Positions 16,234 to 28,670 of a stretch of DNA of 64,000 nt are shown here, piece by piece. The DNA comes from a virus. Both the position numbers and the translations under genes were made by a program. The notes below the pieces were generated by a model. It was given only the letters and a program-made list of their open reading frames with translations, ran no database searches and was not told the origin of the DNA. Location: positions 62,001 to 126,000 of IMG/VR virus record IMGVR_UViG_3300042987_001940, one strand, 5' to 3'. The first letter of the stretch is position 1, and the number at the start of each line of letters is the position of its first letter.

Positions 16234-19200
16234 TAAGCACCTGCTGGTAATGCAATTGCACGGAAATCACGAACTTTTGGAACGTCAACAGTTGAAGTGC
16301 CACTCAAGACTATCTTAATTGCAAATGTCTTGAATTTTGTAAATGTTGAAGAACCTGATATATAAGAAACAGAATTATTTGCTGCTCCATTTGTTCCTGG
16401 TGCAAAAGTTAATTCACGATAATCAGTTGATGATGTTGATACAAAATTTTCATTACCTAGTTGTGCCATCAATTGCCATGATTTATTATCAAAAGTATCT
16501 GAATCTGATTTTGATAATATCTTGTAATAAACGTAAATATTTGATTCTGAAGGTTTATATGCTGTAATAAACACTCTCAAATCACCAGATTCAAATCCAT
16601 CAGCTAATGTTACTTTACGTGCAAGATATCTAACATTTGAATTACCACCAGATTTAGAATCTTCACCATTATATGATACAACTGCACTTGAACCAGAACC
16701 ATCAGTAATTGTAACAGTTGGTGATGTTGTATATCCTGAACCAGCATCAGTTAAAGTGATTGCTGTAATTTTACCAGAACTGACTGTTGCAGAAGCAGTT
16801 GCACCAGAACCACCCCCACCAGTGATTAAAACTGTTGGTGATGCATAGCTTGAGCCTGCGGATGTAATTACAAAACCAGTATTTGAAAGAGGCAAATTAT
16901 TGATAATGTTCTCAATGAATATTCCACCAAAACGAGTAGCATCCAAAATAGGAGAAACTGCTTCATTTAGAGAATTCATTGTTGCACGAAGAATAAATGT
17001 TCTTGCACCTTTGTTTGTATCCAATACTCTACGTCCTGCATCATCATTGCATTCATAATCATATAATGTTGATATTGGTTTGTAACCAGCAAGACCACCT
17101 GTCGATTTATATGATTCAAATTCATATAGCACTGATGTATTTGCTACCACAATTTCTGATGTTTGTAAACTTAATGTATCAAAAACTGTATTTGATGATG
17201 GCAATTCTTTTAATGCAAATGATGCATAAGCTGGTGTTGTATTGAAAGATTTTCTATACAATCTAAACATTAAATCAGAATTTTGGTCTGATTCCCAAGT
17301 TGATGCATTTTGTGATTTAAACATTGAACCAATAAAAGGCTGTTTTGATATTTCTGCACCATCTGCTAAATTATTTAAACTTACTGTTGCATAATATACT
17401 TTATATTTGTCAGAATTTGCCATAACAACAAACGAATGCTCGCCTGGCTTCAAATATACGGGTGCATCAAGAACAAATTCTGTGTATTTTGTTGAATCAT
17501 CTAAATCAGGTATCGCATTTTCACCTATAGCATTTACTTTATCTGGTGTCAAAGTAACTTCGGCAAAAGTATATCCAACAAATGTTGATGGATATCCATT
17601 TATAGCAGGACGAATTTGAACAGTTACAGGTGTTACATCATCTTTTGTAGCAAAACATAAACGAATTTTATCTAACATGATACCATCAGGGTATGTTTGT
17701 GGAGAAACAAAGAAAGTTTCTGCTAATGGGTCACAGCCACTTGGTGGTCCTCCAGAATCACCAGGTGGAGCATCTGGATTAAATAAACTACTTAAAACAT
17801 TCAATACTGTCTGTGTTTGTGTTACAGCAGTCCTTTCAATTGTAGGCGCAATAGTTGTAATGGTTTCTTTTTGTAATGTGCTTAGTAATCCTTGTGCATA
17901 ATAATTTGCATCACCGCTAGTAGTGCAGTTTATTATATCACCTTCAGCATTGTCCATTAATAAGAATGGTTTTGCACCTGTCTTATATTCACCTGGTGGT
18001 ATATAAAATATACCCGAAATATCACCATTTCTTGTTGCAGTCAATCTACCAATTGAGTATATCGAATTTGAAGTTGGTGTTGTTGTCCATGCACTTGAAA
18101 CTACAACATTTCTTGTTGCAGCATTATATGAAGATATGGTTCTTTGTTGACCTGCACCTGTTCCAGCAACAATGAAAATTATGCTACTATTTGTTGTATT
18201 TGCATACCATGTTTCATTATTAGCACCAGTAGCATCAATAGATAACACAATTGAGGTACCTGTTGCACTAACAACATTACCAGAAAAATGTTCATATCCA
18301 ACAACATTTGCTGTCAGACCTGATTGCTGTCCAGTAATTTTTGTATTACCTATAAATGAAGATGAAGGAACTTCTATCGTATTAAAGGTAAATACAGAAT
18401 TACCTGAATTTTGTGCAGTTTTTACTACATTTAATGTTGTGCCTGTAATGGTATTAGCAACATTTATTTTTTCAGGAGTTCCTAATCCACAATGGAATAA
18501 CAGACCACCTTTATCAATTAAAAATCTATTTGCACGTGCTACATATTTTTCAATAGGACGATTACCAATATCAAAAAATGGATATAGTGTCGATAGAGGT
18601 TTAAATGCACTTGCATAAAAATAAACTTGATTTGAACGAATATAAGGTATAATCGACAGATTTACAACTTTATCACCCAAAGAAGCAGTTACTTGTTTAG
18701 GAACTACTGTTGTAACTATACCAATTCTCTGTTGTGTTACAGTTTGTGTTGTTTGTGTTGTTTCACCACCAGGTGCCCAATTGGCTCTAAATGTGCTTGT
18801 TGTTGGTATACCTTTCACAAGGTCGTTCCAAGCACCATATACTATATCAACAGGTAATCTATCTGTTATCTTTTTCCATGCTTCCATGTCACCTGAAATA
18901 TCAATATTAACATCCGCAGCCCTATCTACATCAATCCAATTATCTGATGCAGGGTTTAATTTAACTCTACCCAAAAATTTAACAACATTAAATGGATTTA
19001 CATTTATTGTTCCTGAAGATAAATTCTGTTCTGCAAATGTAACAGAATTTGCGGCAATTGTTATGAATTGTCCAGAATCTAAACAATTTATTGAGTTTGA
19101 AGTATTTGAGTCATATTGTAAATTAAATTGACTTACATCGATTGATGGGCGCATTTCTTGTTTTTGTGAATCAATCGATGCTTTAAAGTCAGCATTTTCA

Positions 19201-22200
19201 AAGTCCATAACAGATTGACCTCTAAATGAATCTGTTATGATACCATTTTTAAATCTAGGTAAATTAGTCGTGTCTAATATTGACAAATCTTGCTTGTTTA
19301 ATGTGTCTTGTTCAAGCAATGATAGTGTCGTATAATATTCAAGATTCTCAACACGCTTTTCAATGACACCAATATCACGCATTGTATAACGCTTATTTTC
19401 AACATACTCAACCGAAATGTTTGAAGTGTTTGCAACATATGGTGGATTATGCAACAGATAAATCGTCATTGCATCATTTGGATTTGCTGGTTCAACAGCA
19501 TTGAGTGATGACTGTCCTGTTACGACTTCAAAATTACCATTTTTACGAACAATTACTCTATCAACTCTTGGTAAATAATATGAATAATCTGCACGAATAT
19601 CGGAACCTATAACTGGTATTTCTGTTCCGATTGCACTTGATGTAATATTAAACGAAACAGTTCCTGAAGTATATGCACCTGAAGCATCTGCTCTTACTGG
19701 ACGGAAATCTAAACAATCTCTTAGACTATATTCTACACCAGATTGGGATGTATATGTTGGAATTATTGAGTAATTTGGAATATAAGATGCATTTGTAAAG
19801 AAACCTGTTCCTGATGATGTATAGCGATTGTATCTTACAACAATTGGACCTGATGGTGGAGTTACACCACCTTTCAATACGATTGATGAATGGTCATAAT
19901 AAGAATCTTTTTGACCTGTATTCAATGTATATTTGCTTGTAATATCTGTGCCACCTGTATTTGCAACAGCACTTCCATTAAAATCCAATACTTGAACAAT
20001 CTCTGTTACATCAGTTACATATAGAGATTGTGCTGTTCCTGGTGTTTTTACAACAGCAGTATTAGCAATAGTTGTTTGTCCTTGTGCACCATAAACAAGT
20101 GCGGTACCAGAATTAACGTTAGCGGTTTGATTTCCGCTTGCACCAGAACCAGAACCATTTGCAGATGTTTGGACACATGGGTTACATGTTACATATGTTT
20201 TTACTTTTGCTGTTGGTGTAGAACTATCAATAGTTGCAACAATATTTGCAACCATATTGTTACCATTTAATACTGTTATTTTTTTACTTGTAGTATCAAC
20301 TGTAGTAATTGCTGTTGCTGGAACTGTTTGACCAACACCATATGGACTTGTTCCTTGTGTTGTTACAATAATTTGATAGTTTTCAACCTTTGATGATGTT
20401 GTTGTCGAACTTACTAATGATTCACCTGATTGTAAAGTTAATGCTGGTGATTGAGAAGAAGTAAATGATTGATTTTCATATAATCTCTTATATGAATAAG
20501 ACATATCAGTTATCGAATTATTTGCAATCCATTCTTCACCTAATTTGAAAATAATAGGTTCTAAAACAGTATCACTAATATATGCATCTTGATAAGTTGA
20601 AGCAAAATCTTTAGAATAATCGTCAATTTGTGCTGACGATACTATTTTTGAAGAACCGTTTAGTGATACAAAACTTTCTGCATCATTAAATTCAAAATCT
20701 ATTGAGAATTGTGATGCTGATGTTGGTATACTTGCAAAAGAATCTGCTGTAGAAAAAGTAAGTGTTTGTGTTGCTACATCAAAAGATGTAATAGTTTTTG
20801 CATTTTCATCTGAACCAGTTCCTGTTGTAATTCTTAATTTTGCACCAGCATAAGCATTAGCAACATTTGAATAATACATGCCCGCAACAGTATTACCGAT
20901 ACTTACTGTTGTTGCAGTTGCAGTATTAACATTACCAATTATTGAATTATTAATATTAACATCAAATATTGAAGTCCTATAAACATATGTCTGTGAATTC
21001 TGTGTATTTCCAGAATCATACAAATATGACTTAATACGAACAGTTCCTATTTTTGTATTGCTATAGATTGCTGTGGTTGAATCATTAGCAATAGGAACAC
21101 AATGAACATCCATTGTTGTAAGTGAATCTATAGGCAATGAACCATAATGATTTTTTGTATAAACATATTCACCATAGTCAGCCGTTATCAATTTATTGTT
21201 GACGCTTACAGTTTCTCTTGGTTTATCAACATTAATGTTTTCTGGGAATTTCTTTCTCACTTCATAACCATAAACATATGCGGTTCCTGTTGAAAGTGAT
21301 ACAACAGTTTGTGCAGTATTTGATGAATTATCTGATAATGAAATCAGAAAAGGTTCAACTGTATAATTGCCCGATTCATCATATGTTCTACGTGCAAATT
21401 CATCAGCCAAAACAGCATATTCAGGACTATCTTTTAATGATGTTAATTGACCGTTTATAAATCTTGCGATTTCAATAAATTGTGTTGTATCTGTCGAATC
21501 TAATGAACGAGAAGAAAGAGTTAAATTGATAATGTAACGGTCTGCACCAGGCGCTTGATAATTTGAAGAATCCATTGCAGGGTCAAGCAGAGTGGTATCA
21601 TCATTTGTTGTTGATATAGATTCTGTAATTTCAAAACCAACTTTTGCATTTGCTGTTGTTGTATATTTTGAAACTGCAATTGTTTGCTTGTCATTTCTTA
21701 TGAAGAATCCTTCATAAAACCAAATACCCTCATCAACGGAAAAAGTTAAACCATTTCCAACACCAGAAGTTGCAATTGTAGCAAATGCTGGTGATGTTTC
21801 ATCAGTTTTTATTGTTTCACCTGCAACGAATGCATCACCTATGTCTTGAACGACCATTAGAGTTATTGGGTCACCAGTTCCCGCATCAGCAGCATATGCT
21901 TTTATTACTTTTGCTCTTTTCGATTCATCAGACGAATAGATTACCATATCTGAAAAATTATTAGCAATGATATCAGAACCAGAATAGCTTGAGTTTAATT
22001 TGAGATATGTTACTACTTGTTTTGTTTGTCCAGCACCATTTACTCTTGAACCGTTTCTAAAAACATGTTTACCAAAATTTCCAATTTGATTTTGTAACGA
22101 TGTTTGGAGTTGTGTTAGTTCGCGTGATTGGACTGCATATCCAGGTTTAAATAAAACACGAAGATGTTTTTTGGCTTCATCAAAATCGTCGTAATATGGA

Positions 22201-22229
22201 TTTGCATTGAAATTCGTATTGATTGTCAT
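16233..22229 (-). CDS. Giant baseplate/fibre-anchor protein with DUF4815-type N-terminus
   Basis: 1998 aa. The N-terminus ([20 protein letters not shown], then [17 protein letters not shown] and [17 protein letters not shown]) is the signature of the DUF4815 phage structural family found in cyanophage-like T4 relatives. The rest is beta-rich with repeated GSGSGA-type elements and a Gly-rich segment ([17 protein letters not shown]) near the C-terminus that recurs in gp6. It starts after a good ribosome site (GGGAAAAGAAAATAAC). In related phages the protein is a large virion component. It lies between gp8 and the fibre genes, so it probably anchors fibres to the baseplate (inference). Confidence 0.72.
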   Translation of the reverse strand: MTINTNFNANPYYDDFDEAKKHLRVLFKPGYAVQSRELTQLQTSLQNQIGNFGKHVFRNGSRVNGAGQTKQVVTYLKLNSSYSGSDIIANNFSDMVIYSSDESKRAKVIKAYAADAGTGDPITLMVVQDIGDAFVAGETIKTDETSPAFATIATSGVGNGLTFSVDEGIWFYEGFFIRNDKQTIAVSKYTTTANAKVGFEITESISTTNDDTTLLDPAMDSSNYQAPGADRYIINLTLSSRSLDSTDTTQFIEIARFINGQLTSLKDSPEYAVLADEFARRTYDESGNYTVEPFLISLSDNSSNTAQTVVSLSTGTAYVYGYEVRKKFPENINVDKPRETVSVNNKLITADYGEYVYTKNHYGSLPIDSLTTMDVHCVPIANDSTTAIYSNTKIGTVRIKSYLYDSGNTQNSQTYVYRTSIFDVNINNSIIGNVNTATATTVSIGNTVAGMYYSNVANAYAGAKLRITTGTGSDENAKTITSFDVATQTLTFSTADSFASIPTSASQFSIDFEFNDAESFVSLNGSSKIVSSAQIDDYSKDFASTYQDAYISDTVLEPIIFKLGEEWIANNSITDMSYSYKRLYENQSFTSSQSPALTLQSGESLVSSTTTSSKVENYQIIVTTQGTSPYGVGQTVPATAITTVDTTSKKITVLNGNNMVANIVATIDSSTPTAKVKTYVTCNPCVQTSANGSGSGASGNQTANVNSGTALVYGAQGQTTIANTAVVKTPGTAQSLYVTDVTEIVQVLDFNGSAVANTGGTDITSKYTLNTGQKDSYYDHSSIVLKGGVTPPSGPIVVRYNRYTSSGTGFFTNASYIPNYSIIPTYTSQSGVEYSLRDCLDFRPVRADASGAYTSGTVSFNITSSAIGTEIPVIGSDIRADYSYYLPRVDRVIVRKNGNFEVVTGQSSLNAVEPANPNDAMTIYLLHNPPYVANTSNISVEYVENKRYTMRDIGVIEKRVENLEYYTTLSLLEQDTLNKQDLSILDTTNLPRFKNGIITDSFRGQSVMDFENADFKASIDSQKQEMRPSIDVSQFNLQYDSNTSNSINCLDSGQFITIAANSVTFAEQNLSSGTINVNPFNVVKFLGRVKLNPASDNWIDVDRAADVNIDISGDMEAWKKITDRLPVDIVYGAWNDLVKGIPTTSTFRANWAPGGETTQTTQTVTQQRIGIVTTVVPKQVTASLGDKVVNLSIIPYIRSNQVYFYASAFKPLSTLYPFFDIGNRPIEKYVARANRFLIDKGGLLFHCGLGTPEKINVANTITGTTLNVVKTAQNSGNSVFTFNTIEVPSSSFIGNTKITGQQSGLTANVVGYEHFSGNVVSATGTSIVLSIDATGANNETWYANTTNSSIIFIVAGTGAGQQRTISSYNAATRNVVVSSAWTTTPTSNSIYSIGRLTATRNGDISGIFYIPPGEYKTGAKPFLLMDNAEGDIINCTTSGDANYYAQGLLSTLQKETITTIAPTIERTAVTQTQTVLNVLSSLFNPDAPPGDSGGPPSGCDPLAETFFVSPQTYPDGIMLDKIRLCFATKDDVTPVTVQIRPAINGYPSTFVGYTFAEVTLTPDKVNAIGENAIPDLDDSTKYTEFVLDAPVYLKPGEHSFVVMANSDKYKVYYATVSLNNLADGAEISKQPFIGSMFKSQNASTWESDQNSDLMFRLYRKSFNTTPAYASFALKELPSSNTVFDTLSLQTSEIVVANTSVLYEFESYKSTGGLAGYKPISTLYDYECNDDAGRRVLDTNKGARTFILRATMNSLNEAVSPILDATRFGGIFIENIINNLPLSNTGFVITSAGSSYASPTVLITGGGGSGATASATVSSGKITAITLTDAGSGYTTSPTVTITDGSGSSAVVSYNGEDSKSGGNSNVRYLARKVTLADGFESGDLRVFITAYKPSESNIYVYYKILSKSDSDTFDNKSWQLMAQLGNENFVSTSSTDYRELTFAPGTNGAANNSVSYISGSSTFTKFKTFAIKIVLSGTSTVDVPKVRDFRAIALPAGA

Positions 22230-22244
22230 GTTATTTTCTTTTCC

Positions 22245-23807
22245 CTAAAAACGGATAACAAATTTTAAGTTTTCTGCTTGACCGTCTGTTCTTTGAGTTT
22301 TTGTGATATTTTCAACATAAAGTATATCACCAGTATATGGTTCAAGTTCTGGGTTTGCGTTACTCACAACAATTCTTCCTGTTGGATTTGTTGTATTACC
22401 TTTTAAAGGCGCTCCAATTGATATTGAACCTTTTACTCTTGTCAAATTTACATTATTAGTGCCCTGTCTGTTTACAAAACCACTAAATGATGCTGCTGAT
22501 TCTGAAGTGCCTTGATAAACAAACTCGTCTAAATTATATGATGAACCACCCAATAATGATACATTACTTGTCTGTGATATAACACTATTTGCATTTGCTA
22601 CTGTATCAGAACTTGTCTCACCATATTTATTTGGGTTTATTAGAATACCATATTGGCGATATGTTGTATTTGAAGAAATTAATCCACCTTCTGTTGAATC
22701 GACTTCACCAATTTTTTCAACAATCATAACATTTGATGCGCCAATATCTCTTGCTGGATTAAAACCGTGTCCAAATTTAGGTGGTAATATTACTCTTGCA
22801 TTTGCGCCAGTTCCTGTTCCATATAAAGTAACATTACATCTGGTATAATTTTTACCATTGGTTGTTATTGTTACTTTTCCAATTGTATTTGATGATAGAG
22901 TGACATCTCCAACAACAGAATCACCATCTCCATCAAAATATGCTCTGGTTTTTAGTGATATATTATTCGAACTACCACCACCAGATGCAATTGTTTCTGT
23001 TGAAAGTGTTATTTTCTTATTTACAACATCAAATGCTGTAACATAAGTTCCGTTTGCAATCCCTGTTCCTGATATCGACATATTTACAGCAATATTTGAC
23101 GCAGAATAGCTTGTATCTGAAATAGTCAAATTAGAACAACTTGTGGAAAAAGAACTAACATTTATTGAAGTATGATAATAGCCAGTACCAGCATTATCAA
23201 TATTTACGGTTGTTATTTCACCATCAACAGGTATAGTATCCGATGTGCTATAATCTAACTTTGACTGTGATGATGGTGCTGGTATCCATGTATTTGATAA
23301 AAACTTATTTGATGGGCGAACATTATACAAATATTTCCAAATATAACCATCATTTGTTGAAATATTCCCGTTTGATGATAAATTTTGACCTGTTGGTTGA
23401 ACTGTTGAATTAGCTGAAGAATTGTTTGATAGACACAAATAAACATTTCTATCAGTAGTTATAACATACATCGGTTTAAGATTCTGTGATGTATTTGACG
23501 ATAGTAGAGTATCCAATGTTATAGTATCATCAAATTGACGATATTTTGTATTCCCTGTCCAATCAACTCTTGCTGCAACTAATTCTACATCATTTCCTGT
23601 AATCTTTTTTGCAGCATACATGTTATTCCATACTTGTTTTTCTGCTGCAACAGTATCAGAAATGATATCGGGTGACGATTCATTGGCATAAGGAACATGA
23701 TTTCCAATGAAAACATATCCCAAAGTAGCTGGTTCTGGTTCAAAGAAAGATTCCTTGAATTGCTCTGCATTATTATAAGATATTTTTTTAGATGTATATG
23801 ATGGCAT
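22245..23807 (-). CDS. 8: Baseplate wedge protein gp8
   Basis: 520 aa. Resembles the gp8 wedge proteins of cyanophage-type T4 relatives: the N-terminal FGY/FIGNHVPYANE segment, VYLCLSNNSSANSTVQPTGQ and DGYIWKYLYNVRPSNKFLS are the conserved stretch. T4 gp8 is 334 aa; relatives of this branch are longer because of beta insertions like those seen here at ~210-330. It follows gp7 by 16 bp, in the T4 order 6-7-8. The dimeric protein sits at the top of the wedge with gp7 and gp10 (family knowledge). Confidence 0.78.
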   Translation of the reverse strand: MPSYTSKKISYNNAEQFKESFFEPEPATLGYVFIGNHVPYANESSPDIISDTVAAEKQVWNNMYAAKKITGNDVELVAARVDWTGNTKYRQFDDTITLDTLLSSNTSQNLKPMYVITTDRNVYLCLSNNSSANSTVQPTGQNLSSNGNISTNDGYIWKYLYNVRPSNKFLSNTWIPAPSSQSKLDYSTSDTIPVDGEITTVNIDNAGTGYYHTSINVSSFSTSCSNLTISDTSYSASNIAVNMSISGTGIANGTYVTAFDVVNKKITLSTETIASGGGSSNNISLKTRAYFDGDGDSVVGDVTLSSNTIGKVTITTNGKNYTRCNVTLYGTGTGANARVILPPKFGHGFNPARDIGASNVMIVEKIGEVDSTEGGLISSNTTYRQYGILINPNKYGETSSDTVANANSVISQTSNVSLLGGSSYNLDEFVYQGTSESAASFSGFVNRQGTNNVNLTRVKGSISIGAPLKGNTTNPTGRIVVSNANPELEPYTGDILYVENITKTQRTDGQAENLKFVIRF

Positions 23808-23822
23808 AGTTTTCTATTTATC

Positions 23823-26609
23823 TCAATTTAAAATAACAATACTTTCATTATTTGTCGTTATTGAAAATGCTGATGTAACAGCAAGATTTGTATTGCTTAT
23901 AATACTGCTTATTACTCTAATTTCAGAGTTAATTGCTATCTGTGAACCTATATTGAAAATTACGGTATTAGCAACATTAAATTTGGTATTTGTTCCTGTC
24001 ACATAGATGCTATTATTGACAACATTTGCTGTGCCAGAAATGGTAACTGATGAATTCGAATATGGAACATTACTTTCAACATAATTTGGAATATCTAATT
24101 TGGTTATTTCGGCATATGCTCTATAACCTGCTGGATGAATTAGTTGTTTGAAAATGCTCTTATATTTTGCAAATTCCTCTGATGTTGTTGTCACATATGA
24201 ATAATCAACATAATAATTTCTTCCCTGTAATTTTCTATCAGATGATGATATAATACTGTCTGAAGATGTCCATCTACCTGGTAATGATTCATATGTTGCA
24301 AATACATTCGCATATGCTGTAGCAGTTCCATCACCTTTATTTGTTAAATCGATAGCAGGAACATACTTCAAACCAACACCATTATCAGTAATAATAATTT
24401 CTTGTATTTCACCTGGTTTATTATTACCTGAAACAACAGATAAATCTTCACCATCGCCCATTATTGATGTGACAGAAATATTTGCACCCGAAGCTGATAA
24501 ATTTGAAACTGAAACTGTCGGTAATTTATCTTGTCTATAGTTTTGTCCACCAAGAAGATACTTGTTCCATAAACGTATTTTCTGTGATGTTGCAGTTTGT
24601 CCAAAATGCGTATTTACATTTAGTGAAGTATCTGATGCTATGACAGAAACAGTTCTTGTATTATTTCCTATTTTTATTTTGTTACCAACTTTTAATTCAG
24701 TAGTAAATAAGGTACCTGTTCCAACAACCATAACATTTGATGATTGTATGTTTGCTGTTCCCGTTAATTTTGGTGGAACAAATTCAACTTTTGTAATTGA
24801 ACCTGTAGCATTTACAGAAGAAACTTCACCCTCTGCACCTATACCCAATGACATAGGTTTATTTGTAAAGACTAATTCATCACCAACAGAATAACCAGTG
24901 CCACCATCATGTATCACCATTTTACCCAAAGAACCAAATGTATCAATTTTAATCAATGTATAAGATGCTGTATTTGCTGTTAGTGGTGCAATATTTACTG
25001 TAGCTGGCGCAGCATTTAATACAGGAGATGTAACAACTACAGCATTTGCTACATTGATACTAACAATCGCTATTTCACCTATACCAACATATGATGTATT
25101 TGATAAAACTGTTGATATATTACTATAAAGATTTGAACCACCGCCAGTATTTCCAGTAAAATGCCAATCACTTGCACTCAATATTGTATTTGTTGGGTCA
25201 ACATCACTAATAATATCAGAATATATTGTAAAAGTATTTGCAGTATTTGCACCCGTATTATCTACAGAACTTACTGAAAATAAAAATTGTGTGGGTAAAT
25301 AATCAACAGCAACTATACTTGAACCAACATTAAATCCGGCACCACCGTCATTTACATTTATTTTTGATACTGTTCCTTTAAAAACTTTTGAAATTAGTGC
25401 TGAAGGTGTTCTTACTGATTCAGGTGAACTTATAAGAACTGGGTCACCTACATTGTAATTTGCACCACCATCAATAACTGTTATCGATTTAAGTGATGAA
25501 TATGTTTGTAGTGAAACATCAATTAATTCATCGTTAGGACCAATAATATCTGTTGTTAATTTTTCACCAAAATCAAATTCACCATCAAGAGTTTTATTAT
25601 TAATATAAAATTCAACAACTAATTGATTATTGATATATCTTGATGAAGTTTTTTCAACGATTGCTGTTGCACCCGATGTAACGCCATTTATTTTACGATT
25701 TGAGAAAATATTATAATTTAGATTGTTATAATAAACTAAAACTTTTTCACCATTTGGTATAGCACTATCAAAAGCAATTTTTTGTGATTCTGGTCTTAAA
25801 TAAACTGATGTCGTATTCAACAAAGACGCATATTTTGTTCTATTTGAAAGAATTGTAGGATTAAATATATTCTCAATATAGTCTTTAATTGAATTTGATA
25901 TAGTTGCTCCATTATACCACTGATTGTATATTCCAGCATCAGCAGAAGTTACTAACCCACTATTATTCAAATCACCTAATTTTCTTCCATTAATCGACTC
26001 GTTTAATAATGAAAAATATGGCTCTATCGAAACAGCAGCATCTAATAAATGTAAAGCCATTTTTGAATAATCTACTGATACTATTGATATATCAGTATTT
26101 TGTGTTGGCTTTTCAATTAAATAAAATTCTTTATTCGTGCCATCGCTTTGATATTCTGAATATATGTCTGTCGTTATACGAATAATATTTTCAACTAACC
26201 ATTTACCATCCGATGCTCTTAATACATTATTTTTGGGGTAATTTACTTCAAGTTCTTGCCCAAACAACATTCTGAATAAAAGTTTGAACGACTTTTCAGA
26301 ACCTTTTGAAAGATATAATGGTAACACATGTTTAATCAAAAATGCTTTATCAACTGCAACATCTTTTGGAAATAAACTTGCAAAGGTATTAAAAAATTGT
26401 TGTTCAAACTCATCTATAGAATAATCAACATCTGAAATATAACGAAGATTTTTAGCTTCTGCTATTAAATCATTTTTTTCACCAGTTTGTTTCTGTTCCA
26501 AATACTCATAATATGCTTCAAGAAATGTTTGAAATAAAGGATATTCTTCACGAACGAATTCGGGAAGTTGTCTGTTTATGAGTATCGAAGTTTTTAAATC
26601 TGTAGCCAT
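23823..26609 (-). CDS. 7: Baseplate wedge protein gp7
   Basis: 928 aa, close to the 1032 aa of T4 gp7. The N-terminal ~140 residues are the most conserved part (LPEFVREEYPLFQTFLEAYY, KGSEKSFKLLFRMLFG, NYPKNNVLRASDGKWLVE). Residues 212-225 (GDLNNSGLVTSADA) form one dockerin/EF-hand-like loop with D213, N215, S217, G218 and D224 at ligand positions, which is unusual. The remainder is beta-rich with VGDPVLISS and YSVGDELVFT repeats. It follows gp6 with a 2-bp gap. In the virion gp7 is the central arm of the wedge holding gp10, gp8, gp6 and gp53 (known for T4). Confidence 0.8.
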   Translation of the reverse strand: MATDLKTSILINRQLPEFVREEYPLFQTFLEAYYEYLEQKQTGEKNDLIAEAKNLRYISDVDYSIDEFEQQFFNTFASLFPKDVAVDKAFLIKHVLPLYLSKGSEKSFKLLFRMLFGQELEVNYPKNNVLRASDGKWLVENIIRITTDIYSEYQSDGTNKEFYLIEKPTQNTDISIVSVDYSKMALHLLDAAVSIEPYFSLLNESINGRKLGDLNNSGLVTSADAGIYNQWYNGATISNSIKDYIENIFNPTILSNRTKYASLLNTTSVYLRPESQKIAFDSAIPNGEKVLVYYNNLNYNIFSNRKINGVTSGATAIVEKTSSRYINNQLVVEFYINNKTLDGEFDFGEKLTTDIIGPNDELIDVSLQTYSSLKSITVIDGGANYNVGDPVLISSPESVRTPSALISKVFKGTVSKINVNDGGAGFNVGSSIVAVDYLPTQFLFSVSSVDNTGANTANTFTIYSDIISDVDPTNTILSASDWHFTGNTGGGSNLYSNISTVLSNTSYVGIGEIAIVSINVANAVVVTSPVLNAAPATVNIAPLTANTASYTLIKIDTFGSLGKMVIHDGGTGYSVGDELVFTNKPMSLGIGAEGEVSSVNATGSITKVEFVPPKLTGTANIQSSNVMVVGTGTLFTTELKVGNKIKIGNNTRTVSVIASDTSLNVNTHFGQTATSQKIRLWNKYLLGGQNYRQDKLPTVSVSNLSASGANISVTSIMGDGEDLSVVSGNNKPGEIQEIIITDNGVGLKYVPAIDLTNKGDGTATAYANVFATYESLPGRWTSSDSIISSSDRKLQGRNYYVDYSYVTTTSEEFAKYKSIFKQLIHPAGYRAYAEITKLDIPNYVESNVPYSNSSVTISGTANVVNNSIYVTGTNTKFNVANTVIFNIGSQIAINSEIRVISSIISNTNLAVTSAFSITTNNESIVILN

Positions 26610-26611
26610 TA

Positions 26612-28669
26612 TTAAATCTTAACTAATTCAGTTGAAATTGCTGTTGGGTCTTCCACATCGATGGAAATTATTGTATTTCTAAATGAATCAACAATACCTC
26701 TTTGCGATTCTATTGTAAGTCTTAACAATGAATCAGAAGTATCTGCTGAAATAACTCTTAAATCATTAAGCTGAACTACACCACTATCATAATTTATCGA
26801 ACCAATATTATCGTTTATAATCTGTCTTTGTGCGTTATCATCAAAATAAACTAAACGTAGAGTTCCCTGTCTGCCATCCAAAATAGCTAATCCAGTTGCA
26901 CCATTACCACTACCACCAGAAATAGTAACGACAGCGCGTGTATAGTTAATTCCGCGATTTAGAACATTAATACTTTGTATTTTACCATTGACTATTACTG
27001 CTTCGGCTGTTGCACCAGTGCCATCTCCAGTGATAGTGACTGTTGGTGTAGTCAAATAACCTGTTCCAGGATTTAATACTGATATAGATGAAATACCTGT
27101 AAACGATTCGGGTGTTTCTTCTATTTGAACTTTTCTTAAAACACCTAGAATATCATATGCCGAAAATTCAGTTGATTGTAATTTATTTGTTGTAGTTCCG
27201 CGATGCAATGGTGCTGCAAAATCGATTGTATAGTTTGCTGATATTCCGATTTGAGGTTCAAATCTTTTCTGCAATCTTAAAATTACTTCAGAACCCTTAA
27301 TCGCATTAGTATCAATAGAATCAATTGCATCTTGTAATTTTGATAGAACAAAAGATGAAGCAAATTTATTCAGATATGTTGTATTATAAGAAATTACGGC
27401 ATTTTTAATTGCTGTTTTTAATGCATCCGAACTTAATGAAGTTTTTGTTGGGTCATATTCAACATAATTCTCAACAACAAGATAAAGAAATTCAGGGTCA
27501 CGTATTTCAGGTGTTGTTGTAACAATAGCTTTAGGTTTAATTATTTCATCAATAATTCTTTGCTTTTCTGTTTCGGAAATATAATAACCTGTTTTAGGTT
27601 TTAATGAAATGAAAACTTTACCATAAACAGGTATTGTTTCATCTTCACCGCCCCATACAGATAGTGAATCAATACTTGGATAACTCTTTAGTAAATATGA
27701 TTCATAGTCTTTAAATGTGACCAATCTATTTTGTGTTGAAAATTGCGCTGCTGCTGAGAATTTAATATTATCGACAGATTCCCTATCTGAACCACCTGCT
27801 GCTGCTGAAACTGGACTAATTATAAATTCATTTATAGATTCCAATCCATCTGTAGTCACACTTGAACCCGCTATAAAATTGTTAGCTTTATTCGCATTAT
27901 CACCACTTGTTATGACATATGAAACTATAACAACCGCACCATCAGGTAAACTTGCACCAACAGAATCATTACCAAAATATATCTGATAAAATCCTGCTTT
28001 ATTTTCTTGTATGAAAAATGCTTTTGATGTTGATGTAATATCAAGAATTTCAGTAACTCTTTGATATGAATTTATTGATGTGCTTGATGATGATGGTTTG
28101 ACAGACACCTTTAATGTTTGTATATCTATATTTGCATCTGGTAATGAGAAAACCTGTTTTGGATTTGTCGCTGCATTATAACTATAATTATAAGTGGTAT
28201 AATTACCCTCATATATCTCAAGATTTTCAAAATAGAAAGAAGTATTTGATTTTGTTGCGATTGTATCTTCCAAAACTACAAAATTATAAGATTTACCATC
28301 TATTAAATTTGACATGAAAATGTAACCAGCAGGAAGTGTCAATGTATCTGCTGTATTCGATGATGAGTTGGCAGTAAAATTAATTGTAGCAACAGGACAT
28401 GTCATTGAATAAGGTAAATAACCTAATGTTTTCGCATGAGATACTACAGAATCTCTTAATATTGCAGTATCTAAGAAAGATTCATTTGCAACCATGTTCA
28501 AATAATAAGCGTTATAATGTGTATTATAAGCTAGTATATCTAAAAGGACAGAAAGTCCAGAACCTTCAAAATCATAATCTGTAAATTCAGATTGTTGATT
28601 TAAAAAAGTTTTTAAATTTTGCTTGATTGTATCGAAATCAAGTTCTGTTATGCGTAAACGGTCAGCCAT
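26612..28669 (-). CDS. 6: Baseplate wedge protein gp6
   Basis: 685 aa, like T4 gp6 (660 aa). The N-terminus matches the family: LRITELDFDTIKQNLKTFL, FEGSGLSVLLDILAYNTHYN, MVANESFLDTAILRDSVVSH, AKTLGYLPYS. The middle has the GpJ-like core (NRLVTFKDYESYLLKSYPS). A C-terminal insertion (TGISSISVLNPGTGYLTTPT and TITGDGTGATAEA) is a Gly-rich beta domain also seen in the DUF4815-type protein. gp6 dimers form the inner baseplate ring. It overlaps nothing and follows gp25 by one base, the T4 order 25-6. Confidence 0.86.
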   Translation of the reverse strand: MADRLRITELDFDTIKQNLKTFLNQQSEFTDYDFEGSGLSVLLDILAYNTHYNAYYLNMVANESFLDTAILRDSVVSHAKTLGYLPYSMTCPVATINFTANSSSNTADTLTLPAGYIFMSNLIDGKSYNFVVLEDTIATKSNTSFYFENLEIYEGNYTTYNYSYNAATNPKQVFSLPDANIDIQTLKVSVKPSSSSTSINSYQRVTEILDITSTSKAFFIQENKAGFYQIYFGNDSVGASLPDGAVVIVSYVITSGDNANKANNFIAGSSVTTDGLESINEFIISPVSAAAGGSDRESVDNIKFSAAAQFSTQNRLVTFKDYESYLLKSYPSIDSLSVWGGEDETIPVYGKVFISLKPKTGYYISETEKQRIIDEIIKPKAIVTTTPEIRDPEFLYLVVENYVEYDPTKTSLSSDALKTAIKNAVISYNTTYLNKFASSFVLSKLQDAIDSIDTNAIKGSEVILRLQKRFEPQIGISANYTIDFAAPLHRGTTTNKLQSTEFSAYDILGVLRKVQIEETPESFTGISSISVLNPGTGYLTTPTVTITGDGTGATAEAVIVNGKIQSINVLNRGINYTRAVVTISGGSGNGATGLAILDGRQGTLRLVYFDDNAQRQIINDNIGSINYDSGVVQLNDLRVISADTSDSLLRLTIESQRGIVDSFRNTIISIDVEDPTAISTELVKI

Positions 28670-28670
28670 T

